Shown: piece by piece, positions 58,752 to 64,000 of the stretch
Layout: each line of letters opens with the position of its first letter
Numbering within the stretch: position 1 is the first letter of the stretch
Source of the DNA: Porticoccaceae bacterium
GTDB taxonomy: Bacteria > Pseudomonadota > Gammaproteobacteria > Pseudomonadales > Porticoccaceae
Reading direction: 5' to 3'
NCBI GenBank assembly: GCA_023228865.1
Contig: JALOAH010000001.1
Coordinates: 62,001-126,000, forward strand
DNA: 64,000 nucleotides
Notes under the pieces: generated by a model
What the model was told of the DNA's origin: nothing
What the model saw: the letters and a program-made list of their open reading frames with translations, nothing else
Databases searched by the model: none
Made by a program: the position numbers and the translations under genes

Positions 58752-60473
58752 GTGAATACAACTAGCATTTCTTTACGCGGCCTGCCCAAGCGCCTGGTTG
58801 CCGCCGGGCTGATGGACGAGGCTCAGGCCATAGAACTGACTGACGCCAGCGCCAAAAGCAAGACAAGCTTTGTTAAGCACCTTGTCGATGAAGATATATT
58901 ACCCGCCAGTCTGGTTGCCAGTGTGGCCTCAGAAGAGTTTGGCATTCCCCTGTATGACCTCGATGCCCATAATATAGCCCTGTGCCCCAAAGACATTCTC
59001 AATGCCGATTTGATCAACAAGCACGAAGCCCTGCCACTGTTCAAAAAACAAAACCGCTTGTTTGTCGCCGTTAACGACCCCACCAATCAGCACGCCCTTA
59101 CCGAAATCCGCTTTCAGTCGGGCTGCCAGGTTGATCCGGTGCTTGTCGAGCACGACAAACTCACTCTGGCTATCGACAAATACCTCAACGACAACGACAG
59201 CGCCCTTGCCGACGCTCTTGGCGATCTCGATGACGCCAGCCTGGAAGGCCTGGATTATGATCCATCCAAGGCGGACGACAAAACCCTGGATGATCCCGAG
59301 AACGATGCCCCCATTGTTCGCTATGTCAATAAAGTGCTGCTGGACGCCATTAAGCGAGGCGCATCGGACATTCATTTTGAACCCTACGAAAAATCCTACC
59401 GCGTCCGCTACCGCATTGACGGCATTCTCAACAAAGCCACAGCGCCTCCTGCGTCCCTCTCCACCCGCCTTGCTGCACGGCTGAAAGTGATGTCGCAAAT
59501 GGATATTTCCGAACGCCGCCTGCCTCAGGATGGCCGCATCAAACTAAAAATCACCAAAACCAAGGCCATCGATTTTCGGGTTAACACCCTGCCCACTCTG
59601 TTTGGCGAAAAAGTGGTATTGCGTATTCTCGATGCTTCCCAGGCGAAAATGGGTATTGATTCTCTGGGTTATGAAGAAGATCAAAAAAACGCCTATATGG
59701 AATGCCTTAACCAGTCGCAGGGTATGATTCTGGTGACGGGGCCAACAGGTTCTGGTAAAACCGTTTCTCTCTATACCGGGCTGGGGATTCTCAATACCAG
59801 CGAACGCAATATCTCCACCGCCGAAGACCCGGTGGAGATTAATATGGAGGGCATCAATCAGGTTCAAATTCACAACAGGATCGGTTTTACCTTTGCCGAA
59901 GCCTTGCGCTCGTTTTTGCGGCAAGACCCCGACGTTATTATGGTGGGGGAAATTCGCGACCTGGAAACCGCCGAAATTGGCATTAAAGCCGCGCAAACCG
60001 GGCACCTGGTGTTGTCCACACTGCACACCAACAGTGCGCCGGAAACCCTGACCCGGCTGCTGAATATGGGGGTGCCCTCCTTTAACGTTGCCACATCGGT
60101 AAGCCTGATTATTGCCCAGCGCCTGGGCAGACGCCTGTGCAGCCACTGCAAAACACCTTATGAAGACATCCCCAAGTCGGTCTTGGCAGAAGAAGGTTTT
60201 AACGAAATCGACTACCCTGTTGATGAAATCACCCTCTTTAAACCCGTAGGTTGCAAGCAGTGCACCAATGGCTATAAGGGGCGAACCGGCATCTATGAGG
60301 TGTTAAAAGTGACACCGGCGATTTCGCGAATCATAATGGACGGCGGCAACTCCATTCAGATTGCCGACAAGGCAAAAGAAGAAGGTTTCAGAACCTTGCG
60401 GCAGTCCGCACTTCGCAAAGTGGCCGAGGGTATAATGAGCCTCGAAGAAGCCAATCGCATAACCAAGGACTAG
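58752..60473 (+). CDS. pilB: type IV pilus extension ATPase PilB
   Basis: PilB powers pilus assembly. The 573 residues begin at GTG (AAGGGG eight bases upstream). They have an N-terminal regulatory region, then Walker A GPTGSGKTVSLYTGL, the Asp box in AEDPVEI, Walker B QDPDVIMVGEIRD and His box TGHLVLSTLHTN. Four zinc cysteines follow (CSHC and CKQC). Length matches P. aeruginosa PilB. It is followed by pilC after three bases. Confidence 0.97.
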   Translation: MNTTSISLRGLPKRLVAAGLMDEAQAIELTDASAKSKTSFVKHLVDEDILPASLVASVASEEFGIPLYDLDAHNIALCPKDILNADLINKHEALPLFKKQNRLFVAVNDPTNQHALTEIRFQSGCQVDPVLVEHDKLTLAIDKYLNDNDSALADALGDLDDASLEGLDYDPSKADDKTLDDPENDAPIVRYVNKVLLDAIKRGASDIHFEPYEKSYRVRYRIDGILNKATAPPASLSTRLAARLKVMSQMDISERRLPQDGRIKLKITKTKAIDFRVNTLPTLFGEKVVLRILDASQAKMGIDSLGYEEDQKNAYMECLNQSQGMILVTGPTGSGKTVSLYTGLGILNTSERNISTAEDPVEINMEGINQVQIHNRIGFTFAEALRSFLRQDPDVIMVGEIRDLETAEIGIKAAQTGHLVLSTLHTNSAPETLTRLLNMGVPSFNVATSVSLIIAQRLGRRLCSHCKTPYEDIPKSVLAEEGFNEIDYPVDEITLFKPVGCKQCTNGYKGRTGIYEVLKVTPAISRIIMDGGNSIQIADKAKEEGFRTLRQSALRKVAEGIMSLEEANRITKD

Positions 60474-60476
60474 ACC

Positions 60477-61691
60477 ATGGCGACAGCAGAGTTTTCCACG
60501 TTCAAATTCAAGGGTAAAAACAAGCAGGGCAAGGCCGTTGAGGGGGAGCTGCGCGGCACCAACGCTAATATTGTTAAAGCTCAGTTACGCAAGCAGGGCA
60601 TTGCTGTCACCAACGTCAAGAAAAAGCCCAAGCCCCTGTTTAAGAGATCCAAGCCCATTACACCCGCAGACATTGCCGCTTTTACCCGCCAAATGGCCAC
60701 CATGATGAAAGCTGGGGTTCCCCTGGTGCAAAGCTTTGAAATTGTCGAGGAAGGCACAGAAAACGACAATATGCGTACCATGATCCAAGCTATTCGCGAC
60801 GATGTGTCTGCGGGTTTGGGTTTTGCCACCGCCCTTAAAAAGCATCACCGCCAGTTTGACGACCTCTATTGCAGCCTGGTAGAGGCTGGCGAGCAGTCGG
60901 GCGCCTTGGAAAAAATGCTCGATCGCGTCGCCACCTATAAGGAAAAAAGCGAGGCGCTAAAAGCAAAAATTAAAAAAGCCTTAACCTATCCCGCAGCTGT
61001 TGTTGTCGTTGCCATTATCGTCACCGCCATTCTTTTGGTTAAAGTTGTACCCGTGTTTGCCGAAGTGTTTACTGGTTTCGGCGCAGATCTGCCTGCCTTT
61101 ACCCTTTTTGTGATGGGCATTTCCAACTTTGCCCAGGACTGGTGGCTGGTTGGTTTGATAGGAGCCATATTAGCTGGCGTTGCCTTTAAGGAAGCTCGAT
61201 TAAGATCTCAAAAATTTTCCGACAATGTCGACCGCCTCACTCTAAAAATACCCATCATTGGCGCTATTGTTCACGAGGCCACTGTCGCCCGATTTGCCAG
61301 AACCCTGGCCACCACCTTTGCCTCTGGTGTGCCCCTTATCGACTCCCTCGATTCGGTCGCCAACTCAGCGGGCAATGCGGTATTTCGGGACGCGGTGCTC
61401 AAAGTGAAGGAAGACGTTTCTTCGGGGATTCAACTTAATGCGGCGCTGAGATCGACAAACCTGTTCCCGACGCTTCTGCTGCAATTAACCACTATCGGTG
61501 AGGAGTCCGGCGCCCTCGACGATATGATGGAAAGAGCCGCCATTCACTACGAGGCCTCTGTCGATAATCAGGTGGACAACCTCACCGCACTACTAGAGCC
61601 TTTGATTATGTCGGTGCTCGGCATTTTAGTGGGCGGCCTGCTGGTCGCCATGTACCTGCCAATTTTCAACCTTGGCAATGTGGTCGGTTAA
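60477..61691 (+). CDS. pilC: type IV pilus inner-membrane platform protein PilC
   Basis: The 404 residues carry two GspF-type domains. The first (about 70-195) starts at ITPADIAAFTRQMATMMKAG and the second (about 270-400) at VARFARTLATTFASGVPLID, with the usual hydrophobic helices (AAVVVVAIIVTAILLVKVVP, and two later). PilC carries the rotation of PilB to the pilin pool. It is complete and in the usual place. Confidence 0.97.
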   Translation: MATAEFSTFKFKGKNKQGKAVEGELRGTNANIVKAQLRKQGIAVTNVKKKPKPLFKRSKPITPADIAAFTRQMATMMKAGVPLVQSFEIVEEGTENDNMRTMIQAIRDDVSAGLGFATALKKHHRQFDDLYCSLVEAGEQSGALEKMLDRVATYKEKSEALKAKIKKALTYPAAVVVVAIIVTAILLVKVVPVFAEVFTGFGADLPAFTLFVMGISNFAQDWWLVGLIGAILAGVAFKEARLRSQKFSDNVDRLTLKIPIIGAIVHEATVARFARTLATTFASGVPLIDSLDSVANSAGNAVFRDAVLKVKEDVSSGIQLNAALRSTNLFPTLLLQLTTIGEESGALDDMMERAAIHYEASVDNQVDNLTALLEPLIMSVLGILVGGLLVAMYLPIFNLGNVVG

Positions 61692-61705
61692 ATGACGCTT
61701 ATTGC

Positions 61706-62557
61706 ATGATGGATGGAATCGTTCTCTATGCCGTAGCATTGATCGTCGGCCTGTGCGTAGGCAGTTTCCTCAATGTCATTATCTATCGCCTGCCCCTGCA
61801 ATTGCAGGCAAGTTGGCAGCGGGATTCCAGGGATTTTCTCGGCCTTGAACCCGCTACTGAAGAGCCAAAATCCAGGTTCAACATCGCCTTTCCTGCGTCC
61901 CACTGCCCAAAATGCCAGAAACCACTTAAAGCTTGGCACAATATTCCGATGATCAGTTACCTGTTCCTGCGGGGAAAATGCAACCAGTGCGCCGCGCCCA
62001 TCTCCCTGCAGTACCCACTGGTGGAGCTGGCAGCAGGGCTTATTTTTGCTTTTGTCGCCATCGCCTATGGTTTAACCGCCACCGGCGGCTTTGTCCTGCT
62101 TTTTTCCCTGCTATTGCTAACCCTCACGGGCATTGATTTCAAAACCCAGTTACTGCCGGATATTCTCACCTACCCGCTGCTGTGGTTAGGGTTGCTGGTT
62201 AACACCCAGAGCCTGTTCACCGATTTACAGAGCGCCGTTATTGGTGCTGCTGCCGGTTATCTTTCCCTGTGGAGTGTTTATTGGCTGTTCAAATTGGTCA
62301 CCGGCAAAGAAGGTATGGGGCACGGCGATTTCAAATTACTTGCCGCCCTCGGCGCCTGGCTGGGCTGGCAGATGCTGCCGCTGATTATTATTTTATCTTC
62401 TCTGGTTGGCGCCCTGATTGGCGTCACCATGATGATCGCCCTGGGGCGAGACAAACAACTACCCATGGCGTTTGGCCCCTACCTGGCCATTGCGGGCTGG
62501 ATTGCGTTCTTCTGGGGAGAGCAAATCGTCAGCGCCTATTTGGCTTACCTCGGTTGA
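61706..62557 (+). CDS. pilD: prepilin peptidase/N-methyltransferase PilD
   Basis: PilD cleaves the pilA leader and methylates the new N-terminus. The 283 residues have about seven membrane helices. The cytoplasmic zinc loop has CPKCQKPLKAWHN and CNQC, and the two catalytic aspartates lie in LTGIDFKTQLLPD and GHGDFKLLAALG. It starts with two ATGs in a row (61706 and 61709); either may be used. coaE follows after seven bases. Confidence 0.97.
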   Translation: MMDGIVLYAVALIVGLCVGSFLNVIIYRLPLQLQASWQRDSRDFLGLEPATEEPKSRFNIAFPASHCPKCQKPLKAWHNIPMISYLFLRGKCNQCAAPISLQYPLVELAAGLIFAFVAIAYGLTATGGFVLLFSLLLLTLTGIDFKTQLLPDILTYPLLWLGLLVNTQSLFTDLQSAVIGAAAGYLSLWSVYWLFKLVTGKEGMGHGDFKLLAALGAWLGWQMLPLIIILSSLVGALIGVTMMIALGRDKQLPMAFGPYLAIAGWIAFFWGEQIVSAYLAYLG

Positions 62558-62564
62558 CGGCCTT

Positions 62565-63188
62565 ATGTATGTAGTGGGCTTAACCGGCGGCATTGGCAGC
62601 GGCAAAAGCGCGGTTGGCAACTGTTTTCGCAACCTCGGCATTAAAGTGGTCGATGCCGACCAGATGGCGCGCCGCGTAGTTGAACCCGGCACCCAGGCGC
62701 TGGCGGAAATTGGCGAACATTTCGGCAACAACATGCTGCTCGCCGACGGCAGCCTCAACCGCGCCGCCCTGCGCGAGAAAATTTTTGCCGACAATCACGC
62801 AAAAATCTGGCTGGAACAGCTCCTCCACCCATTAATTCGCCAACTGACGCGAACAGAACTGGACTCTGCCATCAGCCCCTACGCCGTTTTGGAATCGCCC
62901 CTGCTCATTGAAATGGGTCAAAACGCCATCGTAAACCGTGTTCTGGTTGTCGACGTGCCAGAGGAAACTCAGATAGCCCGCGCCAGCTCAAGGGACAGCA
63001 ATTCTGAAACCCAGATTCGCGCCATTATCGCCAGCCAGATAAACAGAAAAGATCGCCTCGCCGCAGCTGACGATATTATTGATAACACCTGCCCCCTAGA
63101 GGAGCTACCCGCTTTAGTCGCCAAATTGCACCAACGGTATCTTGAGGAAGCTGCAAGCGCCGAGCGCCGAGCGCCGAGCTTTTTGTAG
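62565..63188 (+). CDS. coaE: dephospho-CoA kinase with repeat-derived tail
   Basis: CoaE makes coenzyme A in the last step. The 207 residues start at 62565 (MYVVGLTGGIGSGKSAVGN with the P-loop) and continue through DADQMARRVVEPG, the LHPLIR motif, VLESPLLIE and DIIDNTCP with the lid region between. The tail, [13 protein letters not shown], is coded by a family-B repeat (from 63150), and the TAG stop is part of the following GTAGGAGC repeat. The same SAERR peptide ends argH. The catalytic core is not affected. Confidence 0.95.
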   Translation: MYVVGLTGGIGSGKSAVGNCFRNLGIKVVDADQMARRVVEPGTQALAEIGEHFGNNMLLADGSLNRAALREKIFADNHAKIWLEQLLHPLIRQLTRTELDSAISPYAVLESPLLIEMGQNAIVNRVLVVDVPEETQIARASSRDSNSETQIRAIIASQINRKDRLAAADDIIDNTCPLEELPALVAKLHQRYLEEAASAERRAPSFL

Positions 63189-63465
63189 GAGCTTGCCTGC
63201 AAGCGATTTTTGCCTATCTCGCCAGGTGAATTATTTTGCAGGAGCCAGCCGCCGGCGATAATTTGCCAAACCTAAAATCCATCGCCGGGATGCCCGGCTC
63301 CTACGCTTTTGGTAGGTGCGTATCAGCTACAAGCGCCGAGCGGAAAGGAGAACCGTCAAACTCGGCACTTTCAGCTTAGGAGGAGAACCCACCTAAATGC
63401 CTGGTACGTTACAGATAAATCGATGCCCTGCACTTACAGCTTGGCGCTCGGCGCTTGTAGCTTCC
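63150..63465. repeat. repeat cluster at the coaE-yacG boundary
   Basis: GCTGCAAGCGCCGAGCGCCG (from 63150) is inside coaE; GTAGGAGCTTGCCTGCAAGC (from 63185) gives its stop. CAGGAGCCAGCCGCCGGCGA (from 63239), CATCGCCGGGATGCCCGGCT (from 63280) and further family-B pieces follow near 63330, 63362 and 63430. No gene is seen in 63189-63549 apart from these. Confidence 0.85.
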
Positions 63466-63549
63466 AATCCCCCAAATAAGCGAACTGAGGGTGTCCCGTC
63501 GATTATTCTTGCGGTACCCTTTTCTGCAAACCAAATCAGGAACAGACCA

Positions 63550-63744
63550 ATGGCCACAACCAGCACCCGCAAACTCAATTGCCCCACTTGCGGAAACCCT
63601 GTGCAGTGGACGGATAAATTCCCCTACCGACCATTTTGTTGCAAACGCTGCCAGTTAATTGATTTTGGCGATTGGGCTGCGGAAAAACACAGCATCCCCG
63701 GAGAACCCGCTTTGAACCCTGAACAAAATGATTCTGATCTGTAG
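63550..63744 (+). CDS. yacG: DNA gyrase inhibitor YacG
   Basis: YacG is a small zinc protein that binds GyrB. The 64 residues have [10 protein letters not shown] and [16 protein letters not shown], the four-cysteine zinc site and the conserved tail. An in-frame ATG at 63397 would add an unrelated leader with repeat sequence, so the start is set at 63550 ([14 protein letters not shown]). The stop TAG at 63742-63744 lies in the GTAGGAAC of a REP-like copy. coaE-yacG order is normal. Confidence 0.93.
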   Translation: MATTSTRKLNCPTCGNPVQWTDKFPYRPFCCKRCQLIDFGDWAAEKHSIPGEPALNPEQNDSDL

Positions 63745-63891
63745 GAACATGGCGTCCCGGCGACAATCCCTCTCACAAGCAATGCATTTTCGCCAGCAGG
63801 GCTGGCTCCTACGGAAGGATTGGATGGAGCATGATCTCCTCCAAAACCAACCACGCACATTCCTACCGTAGGAGCAGGGCGTCCCGGCGAT
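63742..63891. repeat. REP-like repeats after yacG
   Basis: GTAGGAACATGGCGTCCCGG (from 63741), TTTCGCCAGCAGGGCTGGCT (from 63788) and GTAGGAGCAGGGCGTCCCGG (from 63868) fill most of the last 256 bases. No gene is visible to the right edge at 64000. Confidence 0.8.
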
Positions 63892-64000
63892 AGGTTTTGA
63901 AAAATGGGAACAGCATCTCCGGAAAGCCCTCCCCTACTCCCAAAAACCATACTCATAACCAACAAGCATCCCAAAGAGAATAATCCCTTATCGATTTCAC

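Overview
The window is chromosomal DNA from a gammaproteobacterium. Two kinds of conserved gene order support this. One block follows Escherichia coli: aroB-aroK, a type IV pilus secretin/alignment operon (pilMNOPQ, hofM-Q in E. coli), mrcA, nudE, yrfG, hslR, hslO, pckA. Other blocks follow Pseudomonas: argH, fimS, algR, hemC, hemD, hemX, hemY; lptM-lysA-dapF-DUF484; and ampE-ampD-DUF1631-nadC followed by pilA-pilB-pilC-pilD-coaE-yacG. It looks like a free-living, piliated, Pseudomonas-like or Cellvibrionales-like organism, but the species cannot be fixed from the sequence alone. No tRNA, rRNA, prophage, IS element or CRISPR array was seen.

Layout. 0-5 kb: orn, an MscS-type channel with a broken frame, rsgA, a rhodanese and psd. 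5-16 kb: a degenerate HD-GYP protein, hemE, glutamate synthase (gltBD), aroB and aroK. 16-24 kb: pilQPONM, with mrcA divergent. 24-29 kb: nudE, yrfG, hslR, a DUF4124 protein, hslO and pckA, closed by a strong terminator. 29-41 kb: hemYXDC, the algR/fimS two-component pair, then argH, lptM, lysA, dapF, DUF484 and a SIMPL-domain protein. 41-44 kb: a nitrogen-control block, TorF-like porin-glnK-amtB plus a second glnK, with a sigma-54 promoter and an NtrC-type palindrome upstream. 44-48 kb: groES-groEL with a heat-shock type promoter, and fxsA. 48-54 kb: muropeptide recycling (ampG, ampE, ampD), DUF1631 and nadC. 55-57.6 kb: a compact four-gene cassette (secreted beta-propeller, DCC-family thioredoxin-like protein, small membrane protein, HTTM membrane protein). 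57.8-63.8 kb: pilA under a sigma-54 promoter, pilBCD, coaE and yacG.

The gaps between genes are full of short palindromic repeats. One family has the frame GTAGGAGC...GCGAT with changing cores, like the REP elements of Pseudomonas. A second, family B, is built on AGCGCCGAGCGCCGAG and usually sits beside the first. These repeats have overwritten the 3' ends of argH and coaE, giving two unrelated enzymes the same short tail, and they supply the stop codons of coaE and yacG.

The best candidate for an undescribed system is the four-gene cassette at 54.9-57.6 kb. Its genes overlap or nearly touch, it sits between nadC and pilA where Pseudomonas has no such genes, and parts of it are AT-rich. It pairs a vitamin K-carboxylase-like membrane domain with a dithiol protein, an unrecognised small membrane protein and an exported seven-bladed propeller.
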